Positions 44,457-56,252 of a stretch of 64,000 bases of DNA are shown here, piece after piece. Both the position numbers and the translations under genes were made by a program. The stretch is taken from assembly GCA_016858145.1 (NCBI GenBank), contig JAEHOE010000016.1, forward strand, positions 1,178,001-1,242,000, given 5' to 3'. Below the pieces are notes generated by a model, which was given only the letters and a program-made list of their open reading frames with translations, had not been told where the DNA came from and ran no database searches. Each line of letters opens with the position of its first letter. Position 1 is the first letter of the stretch. The stretch is from Edaphochlamys debaryana (Eukaryota; Chlorophyta; Chlorophyceae; Chlamydomonadales).

Positions 44457-47400
44457 ATGTTTAGGAACCAGGTGCGGCCGGGGCAGGCCGTGTAGCTCTG
44501 ATCTGGCGCCAGTCGGAGCCCATGCCTGACGCTTGGGCTTACACGATGGCGCCCTCGCGCTCCCGCTGCAGTATGACACCGATGTCACGACGTGGAGCCC
44601 GCAAGGGCGACTCTTCCAAGTGGAGTATGCGATGGAGGCGGTGAAGCAGGGCGGCTGCGCTGTGGGGCTCAAGGTGAGCTCGAACTGGCTTGCCCGCACA
44701 CGGTCGGGCCTCCGCGTGTTGGGCCTCCCTTCTCCTCCCGATATGCCGCGGTCTCCGCACGGACAAGACCTACTCTGGGTCCTAGTCAGTGTGGACATGA
44801 AGGCTCACGCAAATGCGCCGGCCGGCAAGGGTGGTGGACGGCGCTGAGGCAGGGCCTCGGGTGGTCTCCGCCATTCTGGGGTGGCGTCAGGGGCCGGTAC
44901 CGATCAGGTTTGGTCCGCCAAGGCAGGCTGATGCGGGGTCAAAGATCAGATGTCGAACTCCCAGGTGTACACCTAGGTCTACAGACTAGGGGGACCTGGC
45001 CACCAGTGCCAGCGGGCTCGGCCTGGCCCGGGCGAGGGGGGGCGCAGGGTCCAGCGGTGGATGCAGGGCGTGGAGGTGGGAGCGAAGGAAACCGGGAGGG
45101 AGCCCTTGGGCCGGGACCAACAGGGCCGTGGCCATCTGGGTTGGGTTGCATGCGCACCGATGCCGGGGACCGCCTGCGTCTGCGCCTGGCCTCCCGTGCT
45201 CCCCCTCCATGGTCAGCACCTGCCCGGTCCCAGGCCCTCAGCCCCCCCCGGGGCCCCGGCCGTAGCAGCAAGGGCGCAGCTCCACGGGCCTGAGCCTGAG
45301 GCTGAGCCAGCCCATGCTCGGGCCGGGCCCTGCCCCTGCCACAGCCGCCCCCACCGCACCCGGCGCTCACCCCTGCTCCCTCCTTCCTCGACCTAAACCC
45401 CTCTCCCCCCTATCCCCCCTCTTTCCCCCCTCTTGCCTCCCTCCCCCCCAGTCTGAGACCCACGTGGTCCTGGCCACCCTCAAGCGCTCCCAGTCGGAGC
45501 TCTCGTCCTTCCAGGTGGGGGGTGGGGGGAAGGGGATGCGGGGAGGTGGGGTGTGGCGCGCTTCGGAGGGACCGAGCTCTTGAGGAGGGGCCGCAGCTCC
45601 CTTCAGTACCTCTCCCAAGCCCCCCTCCTTCGCCTCCCTCCCTTCCCTCTCCTCCCCGCTTATCGAGCGCGCCGGGCTAGCTGGCCGCTCAAATTGATAA
45701 CCCTCCCCGCTCCCAGCAACAAATACCCCGCCCCCCTCCCCTCCCTCCCCTCTTCCCCGCAGCGCAAGGTGTTCAAGATCGACGACCACATGGGCATCGC
45801 CATTGCGGGGCTCAACGGCGACGGCCGCTCGCTGTGCAAGTACATGCGCAACGAGTGCATCAACCACCGGTGGGGGGAAGGGGGGGGCTGTGGGGGGGCC
45901 CTGTCAGGGAAGATGCTGGCCGGGGGCTCGGACAGGAAGAGGGGGACACGGAGCCCCGTGTGTATGAGCGGGGCGTGGTGGCTGCTGTTGGGCTTTGCTC
46001 TTGACATCTCCGCGTCCGCCCCGCCTTTCGCGTGCCCCTCCCCTCGACAGCTACGTGTACGAGAGCGCCATGCCGGTCGGGCGGTTGGTACGGCAGATCG
46101 CGGACAAGAGCCAGGTGGGCCCGGGCTGGGCTGGGCCGGGCCTGAGGGAACGGAGTTGAAGCCAGGTGCAGGGATGCGGGGCCAGAACGCGGGAAGGCAG
46201 GGTCAAGGCCGTGGTCACGTCAGCAACCGGGGACCGAAGGTGCACCAACCCGCTCTCGGCTCCCTAGCGCCTGTTAGTCGCAGCTGCTCCCCAACCGTGG
46301 GCTTTCTTCGCCTGCCCCTCCTTCCGGACTCCCCCGCTCACCCCGCTGGGCCCCCTCCGTACACCTTCCTCGCCCCCTCCCTTCATTCCTCCCTGACCCA
46401 CGCCTCTGTTTCTCAGCACCCATGCCCGTCCCGATTCTCTCCCACGCCCGCCACCCCCCCCTGCCCCGTCCCCCCCCCCAGGTGTGCACGCAGCGGTCTT
46501 GGAAGCGGCCGTACGGCGTGGGCCTGCTGGTGGCCGGGGTGGACCGGCAGGGGCCCCACCTCTTCAACACCTGCCCCAGGTGAGGGCGGCCTAGGGGCGC
46601 GTGCCTAGGGGGCGGGGGGGTAGGGGGCGGAGGCGCGGACGCCAGAGGCTGACACGGTCCTTCTTCTGTCCTTTGTACCGGGGCCGCGCACGCAGCCCCG
46701 CCGGCCCCCCGAGTCCCTGCGTGCTTCAGCACAGGAGAGCTTGTCGGGCGGGCCACGGGTTCGCGGAGAGCGTCCCAGGGGAAACCACGTGTCCTCAAAA
46801 CACACACGCTTTACCCCTGGATTCTCCCCCCTCCCCCGCCCCCCCAGCGGCAACTACTACGAGTACAAGGCCATGGCCATTGGGGCGCGATCGCAGGTGC
46901 GGGGGGAGCTATGGTGTGTGGCGGTGTGCATGACGTGCTCGTCGGAAGCAGGGCGTTTGGGGCTGTGGGAAGGGCTGTGGGCACGCCGCGCCCCCCGAAA
47001 CCCGTCCGAGCGCCGCACAGGCCCCGCCCATCCCCCTCCCCCCGATCGCCCCGCCCGCACACTCGCTCACCCCTCCTGCTCATCCCGACACCATGTCATT
47101 CAACCCCAACTCACCAACCCCAACTCACCAACCTCCTACGTGTCAGCGAAACACACACGCTCTCCCCCCTCGCCCCCCGCCCCCTAAAGGCCGCCAAGAC
47201 GTACCTGGAGAAGCACTTTGAGTCCTTCCCCGCCGCCGACATGGACGAGCTCATCAGGCACGGGCTCAAGGCGCTGCAGGTGGGGTCGGGGTCGGGGGGA
47301 GGCGGGGGGCGGAGAGCATGCGTGTTTTGCCGACACATCAGCTCGGGCGATGAGGCTCTGGTCAGCATGGGGAGCAGGGGAGGCCGGTGGAGATGGGGTT

Positions 47401-48066
47401 CTGGGGGAGGGGAAGGACGGGGGGGGGAGTGGGCTCGTCAGGCTTGGCATGAAACGCGCATACAACCGTTCATCGGCATGATGTCTTAAATTGTATTACC
47501 CAAGGATACCCTGGCGATTCCCTGGCGTCGGCGCGATCCCGCTCAGCAACATACACCCCCCTCCGCCCCTTAGGCCTCCCTGGCCGAGGGCGAGCTGACC
47601 GCCGCCAACTGCTCGGTGGCAATCGTGGGGAAGGGCTTCGCCTTCACGCTGCTCGAGGACGCCGCCGTACAGCCGTACGTGGACGCGCTCAAGGAGGACG
47701 AGCCCATGCAGGCAGGATCTGGGATTGGGATCTGGAACCGGGGTTTTCAGGGGGGGCTTACGGTCTTGAAGAAGGGAGAAGGCAGGGGACCGCCAGCCGA
47801 AGAGATAGGGCACTGGTAAACGCTTGACCTCCAGGATTGTCTGCGCAGCGTGCACCGACTTAGGCTCTGGCCCATAGCCGTCGCTTTGCGCCGCCTTTGA
47901 CCGCTGCCCCCTCCACATCCTTTCCCCTGTGCACTCTCAGGCCGAGGAGGCCGCGGCGGGCGAGGCCCCTGCCGCCGCCGAGGCGCCGGATGAGCCAGCG
48001 GGCGGCGAGGCGGCGGCGGCGGCGGCCGAGGCGGATGGCGGGCCGGCGCCCATGGAGGCTGACTAA
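44457..48066 (+). CDS. PAF1: 20S proteasome alpha subunit, PAF1/PSMA1 type
   Basis: Ten exons: 44457..44471, 44572..44673, 45452..45514, 45763..45869, 46051..46114, 46482..46579, 46848..46896, 47190..47279, 47574..47711, 47941..48066; 283 aa. The product is part of the alpha ring that gates the 20S core. The five-codon first exon MFRNQ joins [19 protein letters not shown], the proteasome alpha signature, followed by [15 protein letters not shown]. Other conserved blocks are [61 protein letters not shown] and [13 protein letters not shown]. These fit the PAF1/PSMA1 (alpha6) subtype rather than other alpha subunits. The C-terminal tail is long and Ala/Glu-rich, ending PAPMEAD. The donor after exon 9 appears to be GC (CAG then gcagga). 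No TGTAA is found nearby. Confidence 0.93.
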
Positions 48067-50872
48067 GCGGCGGCGGCGGACGCAGACGTGGTGGCCTCAG
48101 ACTAGTTGTGGGCGTCTGGTGGCGGTTGGCGGAACAGGTGGGGTCGTGAAGGGGTGAGTGGACGGGGCTGAGGCGGACGGGTGCCGAGCCAGGGCCAGGG
48201 GGGTTGTGTGGGGCACTCTGGTCCGGGTGGGGTGGGGTTGTGCGGGGCCGGGTTGCGGCACAGTCGGCTGGGGAGCCGGGGCTGGCGAGGTGGCAGAACG
48301 GCAGGTATAACCTCCCCGCGGCCGTGGGTTAGAGGGCTAGCGGGGGAAGAGAGGGGTGCAGGCGCAGCTATGTATGTGGGGGGTGGGGCACGGGTGAAGG
48401 CGCGAGCAGGCGTCTGATCTGCAGAGAGCTGCAGGGCTGTAGGCGAGTTGGGTAGGCCGGGGCCGGCTGCGTATACAAGGCTGGTCAAAGTGCAAGTCTG
48501 GAAGCAGGTGCACCCTACGGCGCGTGCGGCAGACTCCCCCACGGCTCCTATGGCGCCAGAACCTTGCCACACGGGGGGGCCGCACAGGCCATGGCTCTAG
48601 GGAGAGCCTACGTGAGGGATAGGGAGAGGAGCCAGGCCCGGGGTGCCGTGTAGCATGAGGCCGTTCTGATGGCGAGGTGGTGGGGAGATGCAGCCCAGCG
48701 AAGAAGCGCTGTCTTGTCCTGTGGGAGGGAACAGCGGGGCAAGAGCGGGCGGCATGATGGTGTGGCCTCCTGTCGTTTATCTCCTGTATCTGGCGAGCGA
48801 TGCAGGCCGGCGGCCCCGGGCAGACGGATTGGGTGCCGGGCCTGCAGGCCTCAGGGCGTGTCGTGCGCTGATGTCTCACGACAGGTCGAGGGCGGGAGGC
48901 GAAGGGCCGTGGAGCGGGGGTTAGCGCGCCCGGAGGCCAGAGGGCAGGTGCCCGGAAGCCGCCGTTCGGGTTGCTGGCATCGTCATGGGGGACACACGGC
49001 CCGCGTGCTTGCCCCTGCGCCGGTGCAGTACAATCTTCCAGGTGTTCAGGCCCCCGCCGTACGACCTGTGTCGTACTCTGGCGTGGAGCAGTTGGTGTTG
49101 TGTGTGGCGCTGCCCCTGGCGTCGGGGACGTTGTTCTCGTCAAACCCTGGCGTCGGGGCCACTGCGCCCAAGCTTCTGGACAGCAGGACACAAACGGCCG
49201 TGAGCTCGAGGGGTCACCGGAAAGACGAAGGACCTCTTCAAGACCGACCAAGTGCATGGGCGGAGGGGGCGACGGGCGAGCCGGGGAGGGGAGAAGCTTG
49301 GCTCCCAAACCGCCGTCCCTTGTGGTGCTGCAGTCAGACGTCCGAACGCCGAGCGGAGGCCTGACGCGGAAGGGTGTGTGACGAATGAGGGACGCCGAGG
49401 TAAAAAGGCTGTGTGATCCAAGGCGACGCGGGCGATGGTCCCAGCTCCCGCAGCAAGACGCAGCGAGGCTTTGAGAGGCAAGGGTAGGCAGGAGACCTCC
49501 TCTTGCCGCAGTTCGTGACGTTGGCCGCAGTTCGTGACGTTGGGCCCCTGTCGGCCCTCCCTCCTGCATTAAAACGAAGACAGGAGCCGCCTTTTGTGGA
49601 CTCGGTGTGACATCTGCAAAGTACTGGAAGTTGGAACCCCTTATAGCAGGTCAGCGACGGGCGGGGCAGGGCCGCCGGGTATCGGCGGCGGCGGCGTGGA
49701 AGGGGCGTCCTTGAGGACGAGTGCGGCAAAGACGCCCCCCCCGCACAGACGCGTGCAGGCTGTGGCCGGAGTAACAACGAGCCACTCCTTTCACGCGTGG
49801 TTGCAAGTCGCAGCTGCACGCTTGGGCGGTGGGGCGGGCGCTTTGAGACAGCCGATGGCCGAAATGTGCCGCGAGGATACGGACCTACGCAGTCCCGAGA
49901 AGAAGCATCGGGCTACCCAGCAGACTTATGCAATTGCTGTCGCGCGTGTGTTGCAGTCGAAAGGGTTGGAGGGCTTAAAGCGCCTCCGGAAAGTCGTCTC
50001 GGGCGAACCCGACGAACCATTCCCGCTATTGGCGGGCGGGCGGGCTCGCTCGATCCAGAACGCCCGGTGGTGCATCCGCCCGAGACCGAGCACAACACCG
50101 TGGAGATTGACAGCCTAGACCGCGATTTAACCTTGCCTCCCCGTGTGGCACTAGGGTAGAGCGCTCGCACGAGACTTGGGTAAGCGCGCCCTGGCGAGGC
50201 GAGCATCCCTAGCCCAAGAATGATTGCAACGATACAGAAACTACTGTTCCTGCCAGCAACGAGGCTAGTTGTCCGCAAAAACAACAAAAACTTGTCTTGC
50301 GCCGGCCCTTGCAGTTAAGCCGGGCTTTGCACCCTAATCCTTGTCAACACGGATGCTCCGTCAAAGTGCACTGATGGCATAGGTAAGGCGTGCATAGCGG
50401 GCTTGGGCCTCGTCTTGGCAAAAGGCGCGTCCTCAATGCGCCACATGAGCCCGCCTTGGTGCAGCGCTTAGTTTCGATGTGTGTCCTGCCCCAGGCCGCT
50501 TTGCAGCCGAGTAAGGCGCAATTCACACGGCGGCTTCGGGTCTCGGCCCAACACTGCAGCCCTGACTGTTCGGATTTGGCGCGCTGCGAAGTGGTGTGAG
50601 GGCCGAGGAAGCCTGTACGCTGCCACATCTAGCGATCGAGCTGCACTAGAGCCGATCAGCGGTCGTAGCATGGCCGCTGCTGCTGCTCTGGCACCCCGCC
50701 TGCCCACCAGCGCAGGGCAGCGGGGCGGTGCAGTGCCGGGTTGTGAGCAGCCGACACGCGCAGCTCACATCGGCGCTTACGAGCAACAACCAGGCGAGCA
50801 ACTTTGTGCAATCTGGTGCTTCTGAGCATCTAGCTCCGGGTCTGCTGCCGGTGGCAGAGCCGGTTTCTGCCC
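48067..50872. other. Proteasome-gene 3' flank and upstream region of the VARL-like gene
   Basis: 2.8 kb without a confident gene. Long open frames on both strands (for example minus 48337-49569) are compositional: rich in Arg/Pro/Ser, without domains. The best protein-like segment is at 49855-50118 (listed separately). Confidence 0.4.
49855..50118 (+). CDS. Possible small ORF or exon of unknown function (87 aa)
   Basis: ATG 49855 to TAG 50116-50118. The first 60 residues have a balanced, helical composition unlike the chance ORFs around it (CREDTDLRSPEKKHRATQQ, then TYAIAVARVLQSKGLEGLKR and LRKVVSGEPDEPF). The last part degenerates into an Arg/Pro-rich run. It may be an exon that splices before the tail, for instance at a GT after LRKVV, or a remnant of an older gene. 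No family is recognised. Confidence 0.25.
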   Translation: MAEMCREDTDLRSPEKKHRATQQTYAIAVARVLQSKGLEGLKRLRKVVSGEPDEPFPLLAGGRARSIQNARWCIRPRPSTTPWRLTA

Positions 50873-53800
50873 ATGACTCGGGGTGAGCGCACAGCAGCGC
50901 GGGGCGGCAGGGCTGACCGGCGACGAGCCGCCACCGCCGGCGGCGGCGGCAGGGGCGGCGGCAGCAATGTGGATGATCCTGACGGCGGCCAAATCGCCAA
51001 TCCCGACCCCGGCCGGGCGTCGCTGTCGCCGCTGCTTGCGATGGCCACGTTGGCGGAGGCGGAGCTGGCGGGGGCGGGCGTCGTCGACGGCGCCACCGGC
51101 GCTGCCGCGAGCGCTGCCGCCGATGACGACCGCGACGCCGACCGCCAGCCACCCGGTGCAACGCCAGCAGCGCCGCAGCTGACACTGCCGATGCAGTTCG
51201 AGGCCTCAGGATCGGCGCTGGAGCAAGGCGGTGCACAACGTTTGGCCCAGGATTCCTTTGGGAGAATTGCTGGGCGAGAGGAGCGACCGCAGGCAGGCAG
51301 CATTCCGCCTTCGGCAGATGCGCTGCCGACGGCCAGGAGGGTGGGCGGCAGCGCTGGCGGCGGCGGCAGCGGCGGCGGCAGTCGCGCCGGGAGCACTGGC
51401 GGCGCCTCAGCAGCTCGGGGCAGCGGCGGCGGGGCCAGCGTCCGCGGCAGCAGCGGAGGCGGCGCGGCCAGCTCGGCGATTGGCGGCGGCAGCGGAGGCG
51501 GTGAAATCGACCGGGACCGGTCGAGCGTTGGCGGCGCCTGGCCAGCGGCCGACATCCCAACTGCCGCCGCCGCCAGCCCTGCCGCCGCCAGTGGCGGCCC
51601 TGCCTCGGACGACGAGGGCCGGCGGCCTCGTCCGCAGAGGCTACCGCCGCCACCGCCCCTTTTCGCGGCGAACCCGCTGCTGACTGGGCCGCCAAGCTTA
51701 AATGGCACGGCATCTACCACACTGTCCTCGCCACTCGCCGAACTGGCCCTGGGGAGCAGGGAGAGCGGCTCAGTGCAGTTCCCCTGGTCTGACAGCCTCG
51801 TCATCGGCTCCCTCGCAGCCTCTTTCACCGCCGCCGACCTAAGGAGTCGTCCGAACTCTGGGACGTCCGCAGGCAGCGGCGGCGGCGGGCAGCAGGGCGC
51901 TGCTTACAGCGGAGGTAGCTTTGTGAGCGGCGCCGCGCCGCCAGCGCGCGTCGCGCCCAGGGTGTCAGACATGCCGGCGACGCCAATGTCGTCGGGACCG
52001 CCGTCGGCGCTGACGGCTGCCCTGATGCCGCCGCCGCCGCCCCAGCGGCAGATGGGCAGCGGTGTCGAGCTGGCGGCGGCACCCCAGCGGACGGCGGCGG
52101 CCCATGCCGCCGCCGCGTCGACAGTTGACAGCTCGGCCGACGGAGGCGATCCTGGCGGCGCCGCCGACGAGACCCCGTTTGGGGCGGGGCTGCCGGCGGC
52201 GGTGCTGCAGAGCCTGGGCCTGGGCCTGGGCCCCGCGCCGCCTGGGCTCGCGCAGCCCACCCCGCCTCCGTCGCTGGCAGCATCGGCGGCAGCGTTGGCA
52301 GCTGCATCAGCAGCGGCGGTTGCGACGTCGGCAGCAGACGCCGGACCGCAGCGCCCACGGCCCAGACACGCGTTCGTGCCGTACTCGGCCCGACCGCTGA
52401 CGCCAGGTCTCCCGGGCGTGTCTGCTCCCGCCGCAGCCCCTGCGCCCGACCTTGCGTCCGGCCCCTTCACCTCCGCCGCCGCTGTAGCCGCCCCGTTCGC
52501 AACCGATGCCGCCAGCTTGGGTAGCGCAGGTGGCGGCCCTTCGCTGACGTCACGTGCCTCGGGCGGCGCCGGAGGCGGCGGCGCCGCGGCCACCTCCGTT
52601 GAGGAGCGCCTCCGGGCGGCGGAGGCGGCGCTCGCGCTCGGCCTGGCGGAGGCGACGACAGCGGCGGCGGCGGCGGTCGCGGCCCAGCAGGCCCCGGTGG
52701 CGGCGGTGGCGCCCGCGAGACGGCAGCGGGGGAGACGGCTGGAAGACGACGAGACGCTCTGGTCTCCACTGCTCATTCCTAGGCACTCGTCGGGAGCTCC
52801 GTCGACGTCTGGCGGCGAGGGGGAAGCGGAAGGGGATGCTGACGCCGCGAGCGCCGCTGCCACCTCAGCACTGGCTGCAGCAGCCCCGGCGGCGGCCTGT
52901 ACAGTGCCAGTGGCGGTGGCGGCGGCAGCGGCATCTGAGTCGCCGGAGGAGGATCTCATGGAGCTCGCCGCCGCCGCCGCGGGGTTGGCGGCTCTGGCCG
53001 CCTCGCCGCCATCACACGCCGGCGCCGCCGCCACCACTGCCGCTGGCCCCTCGTCCGCACCTGCGCCCGGGCCCTCCGTACCGCCGCCGACCCTGGTCAT
53101 CCATAAGCGCCCGCCCGGGGCGGCCGGGCCTTTCCCGCACCTTCCGCTGGCTTCCTCGCTAGTGGCGTCGCCGTCAGGCCATCCAGGATCTGATCTGGTG
53201 GCGGCGGGGGCAGGACACGGCCCTCCACTGCCAGTACAGGGGTCGGGACAACACCGTACGGCTGCACCACCTTCACAGGGACACCACACCCAGCGTGTGA
53301 AAGAGGAGTCTGCAGCGCCAGTCCCCCAGCCGGAAAGCGAGGAGGTCCCGGGCCCAGGCCCAGGTCCAGGCCTTGTCCCGGTCCCAGGCGGGCCCGAGGG
53401 GCTGGCGGCGCTGCCACAGCGTCAATGGCGCCGGCAGCCCGCGCGTACGGCAGCAGCCACGTCAGCGCCGGCTCTCGAGCATCTGCACGAGCGGCTAGCG
53501 GGCACGTCTGACTCAGATCCAGGGTACGGCACCGAGGACGCGGCCCTGTCGGACCACGACCGCGATCACGGCCTCTCCCGGCGGACGACGAGATCAGATC
53601 CGGAGGCCGTACTGAATCTAGACAAGCTGCCGCCGCCGGTGCTCGTCACGGTGGCCGCGTCAGGGCCAGGATCCAAACGATCCCGTGGCCCGTCCAAACT
53701 CGGCATCGCATCCCCCGGCGCCGCTGCCTCGATTGAAGCGCAGGGCACGGAAGGTACGGCATCCCCAGCCTCGACGGAGCTCGGCGGGCCGGCGCTGGCC

Positions 53801-56212
53801 GCGTCGCTGTCGGGCGGATCTCCAGATCGTGCGGCAGGTGGTGCGCTCGGAGGATCAGTCGCACAGGCGCGCGGTGACGTGGCGTGCAAGGTGCTGGGCC
53901 TATTCCATGCCGCTCGCTACATGGAGGGACGCGACTGTGTTGAGATGCCCCCCGGCTCGGGGACCTTCATCTCCCGGAGCCACTTCGAGAAGGTGGGGCA
54001 ACGTGCTTGCTGTTAACGCTTTGCTTTCGCGGGAGCACCGTGAGCGCACCGTAGTTGAAATTGCCGCATGTTGCCGAGCTCAAACCGGCCGTCATGCCGT
54101 GTCACGCCCATACTCACCTGGCACCCCTGCTCCCGCCCCTCCTCCCCACGCGCAGGTCGGCGGCGCCGCCACCGCCAAGTGGTACCGCTCCATCCGCGTG
54201 CTGCCCTCCCTGGAGCACCTGGGCTCGTGGCTGGGGCGACACGGCATGCCGGTAGGCGGGCGCCTGGGCACCGACCGCATTCACGAAACGTACTGAGGGC
54301 ACTGAGGATGGGGGGGCGGCCTGGGTACCGTAGCGCAGGCCCCCCGGGCCAGGGGCAGGGGCAGGGGCAGCGCCGCGTGGGAGGGACGAGGTACCGCACT
54401 GGGTGCCTCGCTAGAACCACGACCAGAGGCGGGCTTGCGTCGCTAATATTGCCACGATGCGGGGGTTCTAGTGTGTGGTGGCGGGTGGGATGTGGTCTCT
54501 GAGCCGGTCGCGCCCCCGCACAGGTGAACAAGGGCCGAAGGGGTGGGGTGGAGTCACCTCTTGTCTCCAAGCCGGTCGTACTGGAGATGTGGCACATGTT
54601 TAGAGGGCCAAGGGGGATGGGGTGGAGCCACCTGGAGATGCAGTACGGTACGTGGTTCAATGGTTGCTTCGCTCACCCCGCACAGGTCTTCAAGGGCCAG
54701 GTGCGGCGGCGAGCGGGGGCCGCCGGCGCCGGCCGCGGCTCCTGCAGCAGCGGGGCAGCCCCCGCCAGGCTGGAGCCCTCCGCCGCCGCCTTCGGTGGCG
54801 CCGCCGCCGCCACCTCTAGGCTGGCCGCCGCCACGGGTCTCGGCCGTGGCCTGGCGGAAGCCCTCGGCGGCGCCGCCGGCCCCGCGGCTGCCGCCGTCGG
54901 GGCCGAGACAACTCTAGGGCCGCCGCCCGGGGCGCTGGGGAGGGGCAGGGAGGTGCCGGAGGGGTCCCGCCGCGGCGCCACGGAAGAGGCGAGGGGCCAC
55001 GGGTCAGAGCGTCCGACCGGTCGGGGCCCGCCTGGGCCTGGAGCGGAGCCGGGTGGGCCCGGGCGGGCCTGGGGTCGCCGGCAGGTTCCGCCGGCGCACG
55101 CAGGTTGGCTAGACGACCCTAGGGCCGCCGACGGGCACGATCGAGCTGAGGGGCCCGGGAGGGGCCCCGGATGGGCCTGGCAGGGCCCGCCTGGGCCTCG
55201 GTACGACGGGCCGCCGGGGGCGCCACCTGCGCGCCGCCGTCAGCCGTACTGGCCGCCTCCGTACCACGACTGGGGCCCGCCAGCGCCGGGGCCCACGCCA
55301 GGCCCTCGCCTGGCTAGGACGGGGGCTGGCGGCGGCGACAGCCCGGCGGCAGGGGAGTCGGAGGATCACCCCAGCACAAGCGATGCTGACGAGGCAGCCG
55401 CCGCCGCCGCCAAGGGACCCACCGCCGGCGCCGTCAGGCGCCGCGGCGATGGCGACGGCGGCGGCGGGGGCGGCGGCGGCGGCGGCGGCACCGGCGGCGC
55501 CGTCAGGGGCAGGGGCAGGGGCAGGGGCAGGGGGCGGACGCCGAGCTCCGGTGGCTCCTCGCCGCGGGAGAGCAGCCCCGCCGGGACAACGGGCGGCAGC
55601 GGGGGCGAGGGCTCTGCGGGAGTCGGCGGCGGCGGCGCCGGCGGCGGTGTCGGGGAGACGGCCGGCGGCGGCAACCGCGGGGCCGGCGGCGGCGGCGCCC
55701 GCAACCGCCGGCCGCTGGCTGCATGGAGCCCGTACATGTACGGCCCGCCGCCGCCGTACCAGCCGCGGCCTGGCCTCGGGCCGGGGCCGTACGGCGCTCC
55801 GCCCCCGTACGGACATGGGTTCTTTGCTGGGCCGTACGGTGCATGGCCACCAGCGCCGTACGGAACGCCGTACGGAGCGCTGCCTGCACAATGGCCACTT
55901 CAGCCGCGATCTCGCGCTGGGGGCCGGGGCGTAGCATCAACACGCCCCAGTCCCAGGCCCCCCCTCCCTGAGGGAGAGGAAGGCACAGGCGACGGCCGCG
56001 GCGGCGGCGCCGACAGCGCTAGCGGCAGGGCCGGCGGCGCCCTGAGTGGAAGCGACGCAGAGGCAGCGGCGGCGGCGGGGCCGGAGCGTGCGGGCCGGTG
56101 GTTGGGGCCGCCTGGCGGCGGCGCTGGCGGCAGCGGCGGCGGCAGTGCAGGACCCTCGAGCGCCGGCGGAGAGGCGGCCCAGCTGCGGCCCCACAGCGCG
56201 CCCACTGCAGGA

Positions 56213-56252
<40 letters not shown>

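Noticed and set aside
48337..49569. 410-codon open frame on the minus strand
   Set aside because: Composition is Arg/Pro/Ser-rich with no domain-like segment, and it lies in the 3' flank of the proteasome gene. It is typical of chance ORFs in GC-rich DNA.
54524..54685. Extending VARL-like exon 3 upstream to 54524
   Set aside because: The open frame continues there by chance, but joining from exon 2 requires the acceptor at 54686. The upstream part is a repeat of the junction.
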